From Clostridia bacterium (GTDB lineage: Bacteria > Bacillota > Clostridia > Oscillospirales > QAKW01): 64,000 bases of DNA. Shown piece by piece: positions 35,022 to 43,994 of this stretch (position 1 is the first letter of the stretch; the number at the start of each line of letters is the position of its first letter). Made by a program: the position numbers and the translations under genes. The DNA lies in the NCBI GenBank assembly GCA_017937065.1, contig JAGBEI010000028.1:87766-151765 (forward strand), written 5' to 3'. The notes under the pieces were generated by a model. It saw only the letters and a program-made list of their open reading frames with translations. It was not told where the DNA came from and made no database searches.

Positions 35022-35714
35022 CTACATAAGAAGCTTACGCTCAAGATAATTTCTCAGTTTAGGGCAGGCGGCGACCGTTAAAAGCGCTGCTCCTATCAAT
35101 GCAAATACCGTGAGCGGGTAAACGGACCAGACCAATCTTTGGGCAAGTCCGAATGTGTGAATTAACAAAAATTCCGTGAAAACGATAAATCCGCCGAACA
35201 TTATAAATGCTCCGCCCAGTATATACAGTATTTTTTGCCTGAAATACCTGCACAGAAATACAGACAAGCAGGTAAGTGCCGCCAAGGATACCACGACGGG
35301 CAGGGCAAAGGGGGTAAACCATTTTGCTTGGATGCTTTGATTGATATAATAAAGATACAGAAGAACCGATGCAAAATCAACAGCAAGGAACAGTACGGGC
35401 TCTCGCTTTTTAAACCACATCGGCAGAATTATAATGATATAACCCAGTGCGATTCCGCCTGCGGCATACCCTGACCAGACGACGGTTCCGCTGCGTGACA
35501 GGTCGCATATAAGCGTCAGTGCCGCGGCGGTAAAGAATAAAAATGAAAGAATGGATAAAAAACCGTTTCGGTTCAGCTCCCTGTATACCGTTTTATTTTC
35601 CGGAAACGGAGCGGGGGCGTTTTTTATAAATTCGGGATAGATTATTTCGGTGCCGCACAGCGGGCATTTTTTTTCGTGCTCTGCCAGCTCGACGCCGCAT
35701 TTTATGCAGTACAT
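35022..35714 (-). CDS. DUF6320-type zinc-ribbon membrane protein
   Basis: The 230-residue protein starts with a zinc ribbon, MYCIKCGVEL...CPLCGTEI, followed by about six membrane helices. The combination matches DUF6320 proteins, whose function is unknown. It is 12 bases after the hydrolase-acyltransferase gene, so the two are translated from one message and may act on a common membrane product. Confidence 0.82.
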   Translation of the reverse strand: MYCIKCGVELAEHEKKCPLCGTEIIYPEFIKNAPAPFPENKTVYRELNRNGFLSILSFLFFTAAALTLICDLSRSGTVVWSGYAAGGIALGYIIIILPMWFKKREPVLFLAVDFASVLLYLYYINQSIQAKWFTPFALPVVVSLAALTCLSVFLCRYFRQKILYILGGAFIMFGGFIVFTEFLLIHTFGLAQRLVWSVYPLTVFALIGAALLTVAACPKLRNYLERKLLM

Positions 35715-35726
35715 AGCGTTGCCTCC

Positions 35727-37946
35727 TTACTCTTTTTTGCCTGTATCGTTTCTCTGGTTGCTTTCAACTTTGGCGTGTATGCCTATTTCGCGCATAACCT
35801 CCCAAAATCGGTATTCCAGTATCGGCTCTTTTATATTACGTATAAAATTCATATAAAGCGTTTTGTTATAGCTTACCGCGCCGACGTTATAGGGTGAGTG
35901 CAGCTGTACGCCGAGAACAAAATCCATTCGTGAAATATACCGTGTCATCGGCTCAGGCAATGATACAACGCCGAGATTTGAAAAGCTGAAGCTGGACGTG
36001 CGCTCGCCTATAAGATTAAAGGCGGTTTTCATGGCAATGTTTTTTATGAACAGCGGCATCACCCTGACAAGAGCATTTCTTTCAATACTGATATTTGCGC
36101 TGATATGCCGCCGAAGCTGTTTTTCCGTTATCGTCAGCTTCATTTGGTGATATATGGTTGTGCACAGCTCGTCAAAGGAGTACTCGCCCAGCCTTACGTC
36201 TACTCCCGCTATTGTGTAAAGTGCAAAATTGCGCAGTGTTCGGCTCGGAAATATATTTCTCAGATTTACCGGAAGCAGCACCTTGACGTCTTTTCGGCGT
36301 CTCGGATTTTTAACGGTATGCTCCTGTGCCGATATTGTAGCCTTTACAAGCGCAGCAGTGAGCAGTGCGGTGACCGTAACACCGCGTTTTTTTGCTTCGC
36401 TTACAATGCGGTCGGCGTCCATAATAAAGGCTGTGTCGGTGCAGAACCCGTCCGGCTCCGGTGTGCCCGAAAAGTGAAAGGCATTTTTATCCCACAGGCT
36501 TTTGCCGACATCTCCGCCGTATTTTAAAAAGCTGTCCTCCAGCTCGCCGCCGTGCGGTGCTTCAAGTCGGTCTAATACGCCGTCTTCAGTCGGAATCTGC
36601 ACGCTGTATTTTCTTGAGATATATTCGGCAAGCAGGGTTTTCAGAAACACAAGACCTCCGTTGCCGTCGGTAATTGCGTGAAAAAATTCGGCGGATATGC
36701 GGTTCTTGTAATGGATTACACGAAACGCGCATTTGCGAACGTCGTCAAACGGAGTGTGTATAAGCGGGTAAGAGTATTCCTCCGAAATTTCAGGTGCGTT
36801 GGGAACCTCTTCAAGATAGTACCAGAAAACACCGCGCTTTAACCGTACCGCTATTGAAGGAAAGCGGTGAACGGTCACGTCAAGCGCCGCCTGAAGTACT
36901 TCTCTGTCTACCGGCTCGTTCAGCGTGGCGGACAGCCTGAAATAGTTATTCCAGCGCTTTGTTTTGATTGCGGGATATATCTTTGCTGCATTGTCAAGCC
37001 TGATGTAGCGTAGTCTTTTTGTCTGCGACATATGCTCAGATAAGAATTGCGCCATTTCGTCAAAGTCGCCGCTGTTTTGCTTGAGTGAATACAGGACATA
37101 GCCGTGCCACATTCCTTCACGGACTATAAGCCGACATGAGCGGCCGGCGTCGAGCAGAGCCTTTTGCATCAAACGGGCGTCGTCAAGCATAATTTCATCA
37201 CCGCCTGCAAATATGAGAGACGGCGGCATACAATCAAGAATGCCGAACAGCGGGGAAATAAGCGGCTGCGCCTTCATTTCTCTATCGGCTTTTTCATCTT
37301 TGATTCCGTCTGTTGTTCCGTGTACATAGCAGTCGGCATAAAACTTAAGCCGCTGCTTTGTCATAGACGGATCTGCGTTTTCGTTGGTCTCAAATGTTTT
37401 TCCCGAAAGAGTGAGATCTGTCCACGGTGAAATGGCAATTATTCCCGCAGGCATTTCGTAATTATTTTCCTTCAGCTTAAAGCATAATGAAAATATAAGA
37501 CCTCCGCCGGCGCTTTCGCCGCACAGTATTATTTCATCTGCACGATAACCGCTTGACAGCAGGTACTTATATGCTGCAAATGCATCCTCCAATGCCGCAG
37601 GAAACGGGAATTCCGGTGCAAGGCGGTAAGCGGGGCAGAGAACCTTAACTTTAAGATTTGCGGCAAGCGTTGTGCCGAACCCCTTGGCATATGTCAGATT
37701 TCCACAGGTGTATCCGCCTCCGTGAAGATAGAGAATCACGCCTCCCGATTGCTCTTGCTTCGGTGAAATCATCGCACCGTCAAAGCTGCAAAGGCTTATA
37801 TCCTTAATTGTTACCTGCTTTTTTTGCATAGAGGTCATAAGCAGTCCGAGCTTATCCTGACCGTCCCGAGCTGTTTTAAGTGAGCAATTTGAAACAAAGG
37901 GCTTGAACAGACTCAGCTGTAAACGAATGAAGCTTTCCTGAAGCAT
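35727..37946 (-). CDS. Fusion: alpha/beta hydrolase plus condensation/alcohol acyltransferase-like domain
   Basis: The 739-residue protein has two enzymes. Residues 1-320 are a hormone-sensitive-lipase-type hydrolase: oxyanion HGGGYTCG (75-82), nucleophile GESAGGG (143-149, Ser145), and the aspartate and histidine in FAGGDEIMLDD and GMWHGY. Residues about 345-739 resemble acyltransferases of the PapA/condensation group, with HAITDGNGG carrying the HxxxDG motif. A single chain could hydrolyse and re-esterify a lipid or alcohol. The ORF is uninterrupted, so it is a true fusion. AAGGAG stands before the ATG. Confidence 0.88.
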   Translation of the reverse strand: MLQESFIRLQLSLFKPFVSNCSLKTARDGQDKLGLLMTSMQKKQVTIKDISLCSFDGAMISPKQEQSGGVILYLHGGGYTCGNLTYAKGFGTTLAANLKVKVLCPAYRLAPEFPFPAALEDAFAAYKYLLSSGYRADEIILCGESAGGGLIFSLCFKLKENNYEMPAGIIAISPWTDLTLSGKTFETNENADPSMTKQRLKFYADCYVHGTTDGIKDEKADREMKAQPLISPLFGILDCMPPSLIFAGGDEIMLDDARLMQKALLDAGRSCRLIVREGMWHGYVLYSLKQNSGDFDEMAQFLSEHMSQTKRLRYIRLDNAAKIYPAIKTKRWNNYFRLSATLNEPVDREVLQAALDVTVHRFPSIAVRLKRGVFWYYLEEVPNAPEISEEYSYPLIHTPFDDVRKCAFRVIHYKNRISAEFFHAITDGNGGLVFLKTLLAEYISRKYSVQIPTEDGVLDRLEAPHGGELEDSFLKYGGDVGKSLWDKNAFHFSGTPEPDGFCTDTAFIMDADRIVSEAKKRGVTVTALLTAALVKATISAQEHTVKNPRRRKDVKVLLPVNLRNIFPSRTLRNFALYTIAGVDVRLGEYSFDELCTTIYHQMKLTITEKQLRRHISANISIERNALVRVMPLFIKNIAMKTAFNLIGERTSSFSFSNLGVVSLPEPMTRYISRMDFVLGVQLHSPYNVGAVSYNKTLYMNFIRNIKEPILEYRFWEVMREIGIHAKVESNQRNDTGKKE

Positions 37947-37969
37947 TTTTTCTCCTTAGTACACGGTAA

Positions 37970-38009
37970 TACAAAAACAGCCATCTCAAAAATGGATTTT
38001 TGAAATGGC
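37970..38009 (-). terminator. Terminator-like hairpin in the leader of the fusion gene
   Basis: On the minus strand GCCATTTCAAAAAT pairs with ATTTTTGAGATGGC (one G-U) and is followed by TGTTTTTG. It sits between the promoter and the start codon, so it could act as an attenuator. The one non-identical pair is G-U only in the minus-strand RNA. Confidence 0.6.
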
Positions 38010-38029
38010 ATAAATCACTTACGTTTAAT

Positions 38030-38058
38030 ATTATACCGTATTGTGCGTTGAAAATCAA
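38030..38058 (-). promoter_or_regulatory. Promoter of the hydrolase-acyltransferase operon
   Basis: On the minus strand TTGATT (38058-38053), 17 bp, TATAAT (38035-38030). Confidence 0.72.
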
Positions 38059-38150
38059 GAAATTATATTTTTGTCTTTCCTGATAAAAATAATGCCGTCC
38101 GGTTATTATTCTTTCCTACCGACAGATGTAAGAGGATTTTAATGGGCACC

Positions 38151-39762
38151 TCAGCATTCAAGCGCACAGAATTGCGCGCTCTCGCCTGTATAAAAACCTT
38201 CGTCCTTCCAAAGACGCGATAAAACAGAACGTAATTCTGTAATCGCCATTGCAACATAATATTTAAAATCATCCTGCAAGTATTTGTTGGAATACCGAGC
38301 GATAATCTCTTTTACAACATCGACAGTATGGCGCATATTCTTTTTCAGACAGATATACTCAGGTAACGTATCGACATACTCATGCAGCTGTGTTTTCATA
38401 TGATCCCTAAAAACAATAGCATTTACAATCACGGAATCATCGTCGCGCACAATACAGAACCCCTCTTTTATGAGTTTCTGCAAATTTTCTTTTTCAATTT
38501 CAGAAAAAGCTTCGGGATCGGAATTGTCCGCGACCTTTTTGAGCGTCATATTTAGATGCTCATTCGGCACATCTTTTTGATATCTTACTTTTCTAAATAC
38601 TTTATTTCCCGATATGACTTGATAGCCGTCCCAATTAATACCGTTCCAACCATTGCTCATGTTATTAAAAAATGCGGACGGCAAACGACATGTACTTCCG
38701 TGTTCATAACCTATGATCCCCCAGTTCCCGCCGTCGGCACGCTTAAATTTTGAATATATATTTTCTGAAAAAGAGGCAATTTCAATATTCTGCTCCAGAT
38801 AAAAAGCAAAGAACATTTGCCCGTCATTTTTGCTGTAGTCGCCGATTGATACTCCAAGCTTTATCGCTTTCTCCAAGGTCTTTTCCGCAAGCTGCCAAAA
38901 TGCCTCAACGTGCTGTTGAGCATAAATACAACACATTTCATTGATCTCATTCCGGCATTCCCGAGGCAGGATAAAAAAGCTTGTCAGGTATTTTTCGTGA
39001 TCCGTTTTTTTCAAAAGTTCTGCGTTGAGCAGTAATTCAGTCTCCTCCTCAATATAAGGAAGGGCAATTCCGAGCTCCAGCGCAAGTTCTTGCAGTGTAC
39101 AGGAGTTGTTGTGCGCATGGCAAAGGATATTGACGGGAATTTTTCTTCGGATCGCTGACTACGGAAGTCCGGACGGTTGGTTGCCCGAAGAAGCAAATGA
39201 GATTGTTTCAGGATGATAACTTCTTTTTCCGAATTCTCTTGCCATTTTCATACCTTCTTTCAATTTTTTCTGGCACGTTACAGCTTGGACATAACCGTGC
39301 CCTCAGGGAGGTTGAGAGAGCGGGCAATATCGCTGATTTTTATACCCTGAAAATATACGCAACCACGATATTGCGGTAATCCGATGAAATAAATGACAAT
39401 TCCCGGCGAAGCTGCTGCAGTTGTTCTTGATTGATCACTGCGTCTTTGGGATCGGCAGTATTGTCCTCGATCTCGATATCTCCGATGTCAACAGCTGCTT
39501 CTGATGCGGTCTGCCTGCGTGTTTTTTTGATCCACACACTGAACCGATTGCGTGCAATCCGCTATACCCATGCAGAAAAATACTCCGTGACGGTACCTTT
39601 TTTTAGTGCAGCGATAATGATAATATTGAGTAAAATATCCGATGTCAAATCCTCCGCCGAATCATTGTTGCCGGTCTTTTTTACACAGAAATAATAAATT
39701 TTTTCCGCATAATCGCGTACAAGATTTTGTATGAGTATGTTTTTATCAACGTCATTTCCCAT
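38151..39762 (-). pseudogene. Degraded sigma-70 (ECF-like) factor with long C-terminal domain
   Basis: The start MGNDVDKNILIQNLVRDY follows AGGAGG and gives sigma region 2 (YYFCVKKTGNNDSAEDLTSDI). The reading then meets TAG where a Trp is expected in SAWV-RIARNRFSVW, a one-base deletion after VVAY, TAA inside the region 4 helix (GTVMSKL-RARK), a one-base loss in an A-run (six As where seven restore KKLKEG), and TAG before SAIRRKIPVN. Joined across these, the frames give a continuous sigma factor with a large C-terminal domain. The last 287 codons (from a TTG) remain open. The gene is almost certainly non-functional as a sigma factor. Confidence 0.88.
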
Positions 39763-39929
39763 CCTTCAACCTCCTTTCACTCATATAGTGCTTAGAATAA
39801 GATTTTCATTGCAAAAATTTGTACTTGGAATAAAAAATTTTGAACATCACATGGGCAAGACAATTCCGTTATTGCTATCAGTACAGCAGGAGACAAGCCG
39901 TAAACCCGCATAGATACGAAACCAAAACA

Positions 39930-39985
39930 AAAACACCTATCGAATTCCAACCTGAATGAGGCTCGGATTTCAATAAGTGTTTTTC
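39930..39985 (-). terminator. Terminator of the tRNA transcript
   Basis: On the minus strand AAACACTTATTGAAATCC pairs almost fully with GGAATTCGATAGGTGTTT and is followed by TTGTTTTGG. It lies immediately after the tRNA-Tyr CCA end. Confidence 0.78.
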
Positions 39986-40069
39986 TGGTGGGAGCGGGTG
40001 GATTCGAACCACCGTAGCCGAAGCAACAGATTTACAGTCTGCCCCCTTTGGCCGCTCGGGAACACTCCC
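39986..40069 (-). tRNA. tRNA-Tyr (anticodon GTA)
   Basis: The 84-nt tRNA has acceptor GGGAGTG/CGCTCCC, a class II long variable arm (TGCTTCGGCTAC region), the anticodon loop CTGTAAA and T-loop GGTTCGAATCC. The encoded 3' end is A-CCA. It follows tRNA-Thr by six bases. Confidence 0.95.
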
Positions 40070-40075
40070 ACATTA

Positions 40076-40150
40076 TGGAGCTGGTGAACGGAGTCGAACC
40101 ATCAACCTGCTGATTACAAATCAGCTGCTCTGCCATTGAGCCACACCAGC
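40076..40150 (-). tRNA. tRNA-Thr (anticodon TGT)
   Basis: The 75-nt tRNA has acceptor GCTGGTG/CACCAGC, D-arm GGCTCAATGGCAGAGC, anticodon stem-loop GCTGA-TTTGTAA-TCAGC and an encoded CCA. It is transcribed first, from a consensus promoter just upstream. Confidence 0.95.
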
Positions 40151-40164
40151 GGATAACGGAAATA

Positions 40165-40193
40165 ATTATATCTGTTTTAAGCCCTTTTGTCAA
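40165..40193 (-). promoter_or_regulatory. tRNA-Thr/tRNA-Tyr promoter
   Basis: On the minus strand TTGACA (40193-40188), 17 bp, TATAAT (40170-40165): full consensus. Confidence 0.88.
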
Positions 40194-40237
40194 CACTTTT
40201 TTTAACTTTTTTTGTGCTCTTGCGTGTGTAGGGGATA

Positions 40238-40265
40238 TTGACATTTGATTTATCGCCGCTATAAT
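40238..40265 (+). promoter_or_regulatory. Promoter of the mscS-larA-like operon
   Basis: TTGACA (40238-40243), 16 bp, TATAAT (40260-40265). Confidence 0.82.
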
Positions 40266-40331
40266 GTAAATAAATGCAAAAAGCCCCAATGCCGTAATTT
40301 GTAAAACGGTAATATTAAAGAGGTGGAGAAT

Positions 40332-41141
40332 ATGGATTTTTTATTTGATCAGCTGAAAAAATTCGGCGACAGCGCATTTGAGTTCCTGATGCGCCTTTTG
40401 GTGTGTGTGGTTATACTTGCTGTCGGAATGTGGCTTGTTAAATGGTTTATGCGCCGCTTTGTAAACAGCCGCCTGTACGGTCGCCTTGACGAGAGCCTCG
40501 GCAGGTTCCTTGTCAGCTTTATCCGTATTATTATGTATGTGCTTCTGTTTATAACGGCAGCATCCGTTGTGGGTATACCCATGACGTCGTTTGTAACGCT
40601 GCTTGCCAGCGCGGGCGTCGCTATCGGGCTTGCCCTTCAGGGTGCGCTGTCAAACCTTGCGGGCGGAGTTATGATTTTGCTTTTCAAGCCGTTTAAAATA
40701 GGCGATTATATCGAGATGGCATCAGGCAGCGGTACCGTGACCGATATAACTGTTTTCTACACGATGCTGTGTACTCCGGACAATAAGCAGATTACACTGC
40801 CAAACGGTCAGCTCACAAACGCCGCCATAATTAACTATTCTGCAAACGACAGGCGCCGCGTGGATCTTGTTTTTACCGCCGCATACAACAGCGACGCGGA
40901 TAAGGTTGTTTCGGTTTTGCTGGAGGCTGCGGGTGCTCACAGTCTTGTGCTGAAAGACCCTGCACCTTTTGCGGCGCTGAGCGCTCAGCGTGACAGCGCG
41001 CTTGAGTTTGTTCTGCGTATGTGGTGCATGTCGGGCGACTACTGGACGGTTAATTTTGATATTCAGAAAAGTGTTAAGAGAGCATTTGACGAAAACGGTA
41101 TAGAAATACCGTTTCCTCAGCTTGATGTCCATACAAATTAG
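40332..41141 (+). CDS. mscS: Small-conductance mechanosensitive channel (MscS family)
   Basis: The ATG start MDFLFDQL follows AGGTGG; the frame also permits a GTG three codons earlier. The 269-residue protein has three membrane helices, the pore-lining ASAGVAIGLALQGALSNLAGG, and the beta domain with FKIGDYIE and TLPNGQL. It opens under membrane tension to release solutes during osmotic downshock. It shares a transcript with the LarA-like gene 18 bases downstream without any evident functional link. Confidence 0.93.
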   Translation: MDFLFDQLKKFGDSAFEFLMRLLVCVVILAVGMWLVKWFMRRFVNSRLYGRLDESLGRFLVSFIRIIMYVLLFITAASVVGIPMTSFVTLLASAGVAIGLALQGALSNLAGGVMILLFKPFKIGDYIEMASGSGTVTDITVFYTMLCTPDNKQITLPNGQLTNAAIINYSANDRRRVDLVFTAAYNSDADKVVSVLLEAAGAHSLVLKDPAPFAALSAQRDSALEFVLRMWCMSGDYWTVNFDIQKSVKRAFDENGIEIPFPQLDVHTN

Positions 41142-41159
41142 ATTTCGGGGAATGTAATT

Positions 41160-42395
41160 ATGTATCTTAAAAATGACGGCGGAATAGATATGCAAAGTCT
41201 TTACAGAGCGGTTGAAAAATCTCTTGAAGACAAAAAGCTTAAAAAAGTTCTTATTCTTCCTCCCGATTATACTCGGATGTATTCGGGAGCGGGTATACTT
41301 ACACAAATGTATTATGACTGCCTTAAAGACCGTTGCACCGTTGATATTATGCCGGCGCTCGGGACGCATGAGCCGATGACTCGTCAGGAGTGCGCGGCGT
41401 TTTTCGGCGAGAGTATTCCGTTTGAAAAGATTATTGTTCACAACTGGCGAAATGACGTCGTGAAAATAGGAGAGGTGCCGTCGGAATTTGTGTCTAAGGT
41501 CTCTGACGGACTTGTGAGAGACAGTATAGATGTCGAGGTCAACAGACGAATTACCGATAAAAGCTACGACCTTGTAATATCTATCGGACAGGTCGTGCCG
41601 CACGAGGTTGTGGGCATGGCGAACTACTCGAAAAATATATTTGTGGGCTGCGGCGGCAGCAGTATGATAAACAGCTCGCATATGCTCGGCGCGTTTTACG
41701 GTATGGAGCGGGTTATGGGACGTGATTTTTCTCCCGTGCGCCGTGTTTTTGATTATGCGGAGCAGCATTTTTTAAAGGATGTGCCGCTTATGTACGTCTT
41801 GACGGTCACAACCAATACAGCTGATAAAACAAATATACACGGGCTTTTCATCGGCCGCTCGCGGGAGCTTTTTGAGATGGCGGTGGAGCAGAGTCAAAAA
41901 GTAAATCTTACCAAGGTGGAAGCCCCGTTTAAAAAAGTCGTGGTAAACCTTGACCCGCGCGAATTTAAAAGCACGTGGCTTGGCAATAAGGCGATATACC
42001 GCACCCGCATGGCGATTGCAAACGGGGGCGAGCTTATAATATTGGCACCCGGAGTAAAGAAATTCGGTGAAGATGCGGAAAACGACCGCCTTATCCGCAA
42101 ATACGGATATGCCGGGCGGGAGCGTGTGCTGGAGCTTGTAAAGGAGAATGATGACCTCAGACAAAACCTGTCTGTTGCGGCGCACCTTATTCACGGTTCG
42201 TCGGACGGAAGGTTTAAAATTACATATGCCGCAAAATATCTGTCGGAGCGTGAAATCACTTCGGTAAATTATGCCTATATGCAGTACGAGCGGGCATATG
42301 AGCTTTATGCAAACCTGAAAAACGGTATGAACCATGTAAACGGCGAGCAGGTTTACTATATCGATAATCCTGCGCTCGGTCTTTGGACTGTTTAA
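41160..42395 (+). CDS. LarA-family (DUF2088) nickel-pincer 2-hydroxyacid racemase/epimerase
   Basis: The 411-residue protein has the LarA signatures: LPPDYTRMYSGAG, ALGTHEPMTRQE (substrate-binding histidine region), VVPHEVVGMANYSKNIFVG with the lysine expected to hold the nickel-pincer cofactor, and HGLFIGRSRE. LarA relatives racemise lactate, malate and aromatic hydroxyacids, and some epimerise D-gluconate at C2. The next genes are 6-phosphogluconate dehydrogenase and a KDG-kinase-like enzyme, so a hexonate epimerase fits best. No larB/C/E cofactor genes are in this window. Confidence 0.85.
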   Translation: MYLKNDGGIDMQSLYRAVEKSLEDKKLKKVLILPPDYTRMYSGAGILTQMYYDCLKDRCTVDIMPALGTHEPMTRQECAAFFGESIPFEKIIVHNWRNDVVKIGEVPSEFVSKVSDGLVRDSIDVEVNRRITDKSYDLVISIGQVVPHEVVGMANYSKNIFVGCGGSSMINSSHMLGAFYGMERVMGRDFSPVRRVFDYAEQHFLKDVPLMYVLTVTTNTADKTNIHGLFIGRSRELFEMAVEQSQKVNLTKVEAPFKKVVVNLDPREFKSTWLGNKAIYRTRMAIANGGELIILAPGVKKFGEDAENDRLIRKYGYAGRERVLELVKENDDLRQNLSVAAHLIHGSSDGRFKITYAAKYLSEREITSVNYAYMQYERAYELYANLKNGMNHVNGEQVYYIDNPALGLWTV

Positions 42396-42457
42396 ACCCT
42401 ATCGCTATATTTGCAATGTAAAAGGATAAAAATGCAATTATATTGACAAAACCCGTG

Positions 42458-42466
42458 TGCTATAAT
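42458..42466 (+). promoter_or_regulatory. Extended -10 promoter before gnd
   Basis: TGCTATAAT forms an extended -10. The nearby TTGACA (42443-42448) is only 12 bp away, too close to act as its -35, so recognition probably relies on the TG. Confidence 0.5.
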
Positions 42467-42500
42467 TCGTATGTAATATAAACAGCGAAAGGGTTAAACT

Positions 42501-43952
42501 ATGAAAAAATCTGATATCGGTCTTGTCGGTCTTGCGGTAATGGGAGAAAATCTCGTTATAAATATGGAAAGCCACGGCTTTTGCGTGTCCGTTTACAACC
42601 GTACGGCACAGAAAGTAACGCGATTTATAAACGGCAGGGCAAAGGGTAAAAATATTGTCGGTACATATTCGCTGGAGGAGCTTGTGAGCAGTCTTGAAAA
42701 ACCGCGCAAGGTAATGCTTATGATAAAAGCGGGACAGGCGGTTGACGACATGATTGAAGCGCTGCTGCCGCTGCTGGAAAGCGGCGACATCATAATTGAC
42801 GGCGGAAATTCGCACTTTCCCGATACGGCGCGCAGAACAGAGTATGTTGAAAGCCGAGGAATGCTGTATATCGGAACCGGAGTGTCCGGAGGTGAGGAGG
42901 GCGCGCTTCACGGGTCTAGCATGATGCCCGGCGGCTCATATGCGGCTTGGAAGCATGTGAAGCCGATATTTCAGGCAATCTGCGCAAAGGTAGAGGACGG
43001 CACACCCTGCTGCGATTGGGTCGGTGAAAACGGCGCGGGTCATTTTGTCAAAATGGTTCATAACGGAATTGAATACGGTGATATGCAGCTTATATGCGAA
43101 GCCTATCAGCTGATGCGTGACGGTCTCGGTATGACGGCGGATGAGATGCACGCGGTGTTTGCAAAGTGGAACGAGGGTGAGCTTGACAGCTATCTTATTG
43201 AGATAACGCGCGATATCCTTGCATATAAGGATGAAAACGGTCAGCCCGTTGTGGATAAAATACTTGATACCGCCGGACAGAAGGGCACCGGAAAATGGAC
43301 GGGTATTGCGGCGCTTGACGAGGGCGTGCCCCTGACGCTTATCGGCGAGGCGGTGTTTGCGCGCTGCCTGTCGTCCATGAAGGAGGAGCGCGCTGCGGCG
43401 TCGAAAAAACTTGCAGGCCCTTCGGCAAAGTTTGACGGCGACAGAGATTGCTTTATCCGTGATATAAAGGACGCGCTGTATGCGTCGAAAATCGTCTCCT
43501 ATGCACAGGGCTATACGCTGATGCGTTCTGCTGCAAAAACTTACGGCTGGGATTTGGACTACGGAAAGATTGCTCTGATGTGGCGCGGAGGATGTATTAT
43601 CCGCTCGGTATTTTTGGGCAAGATAAAGGATGCGTTTGACAGTGACCCTGCGCTTTCCAATCTTTTGCTTGACCCGTATTTCGCGTCCGCCGTAAAATCG
43701 GCTCAAAACGGATGGCGCAGAGTGTGCGCCGCTGCCGCCCTGCACGGAATACCCCTGCCGGCAATGTCGTCCGCTCTCGGATATTATGACGGCTATCGCA
43801 CTGAGCGGCTGCCCGCCAATCTTCTCCAGGCTCAGCGTGACTATTTCGGGGCGCATACGTATGAACGCGTTGACCGTCCGCGCGGCGAGTTTTTCCACAC
43901 AAACTGGACGGGGCAGGGCGGAGATACCGCTGCCACTAATTATAACGTATAG
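42501..43952 (+). CDS. gnd: 6-phosphogluconate dehydrogenase, decarboxylating
   Basis: The 483-residue protein has the N-terminal Rossmann motif IGLVGLAVMGENL, the NADP-binding YNRT, the substrate motifs IIDGGNSHFPDT and GTGVSGGEEGA, the catalytic lysine region HFVKMVHNGIEYGDM, and the C-terminal YFGAHTYER...FHTNW. It oxidises 6-phosphogluconate to ribulose 5-phosphate, CO2 and NADPH. Length is normal. A PfkB kinase follows after 42 bases. Confidence 0.96.
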   Translation: MKKSDIGLVGLAVMGENLVINMESHGFCVSVYNRTAQKVTRFINGRAKGKNIVGTYSLEELVSSLEKPRKVMLMIKAGQAVDDMIEALLPLLESGDIIIDGGNSHFPDTARRTEYVESRGMLYIGTGVSGGEEGALHGSSMMPGGSYAAWKHVKPIFQAICAKVEDGTPCCDWVGENGAGHFVKMVHNGIEYGDMQLICEAYQLMRDGLGMTADEMHAVFAKWNEGELDSYLIEITRDILAYKDENGQPVVDKILDTAGQKGTGKWTGIAALDEGVPLTLIGEAVFARCLSSMKEERAAASKKLAGPSAKFDGDRDCFIRDIKDALYASKIVSYAQGYTLMRSAAKTYGWDLDYGKIALMWRGGCIIRSVFLGKIKDAFDSDPALSNLLLDPYFASAVKSAQNGWRRVCAAAALHGIPLPAMSSALGYYDGYRTERLPANLLQAQRDYFGAHTYERVDRPRGEFFHTNWTGQGGDTAATNYNV

Positions 43953-43994
43953 TGCGGTTTTGACCGATATTATTTTCTGACAGGAGACTTTATA

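Noticed and set aside
38151..39014. Independent 287-residue gene of unknown function
   Set aside because: The frame continues upstream without a stop into sigma-factor-like sequence and the nominal start is a TTG inside that sequence, so it is the tail of the decayed gene.
40722..41768. 348-codon minus-strand open frame
   Set aside because: It spans mscS and larA-like genes antisense, with no ribosome site and a composition typical of shadow frames.
42443..42466. TTGACA/TATAAT promoter for gnd
   Set aside because: The boxes are only 12 bp apart, too close for a sigma-A promoter; I kept only the extended -10.
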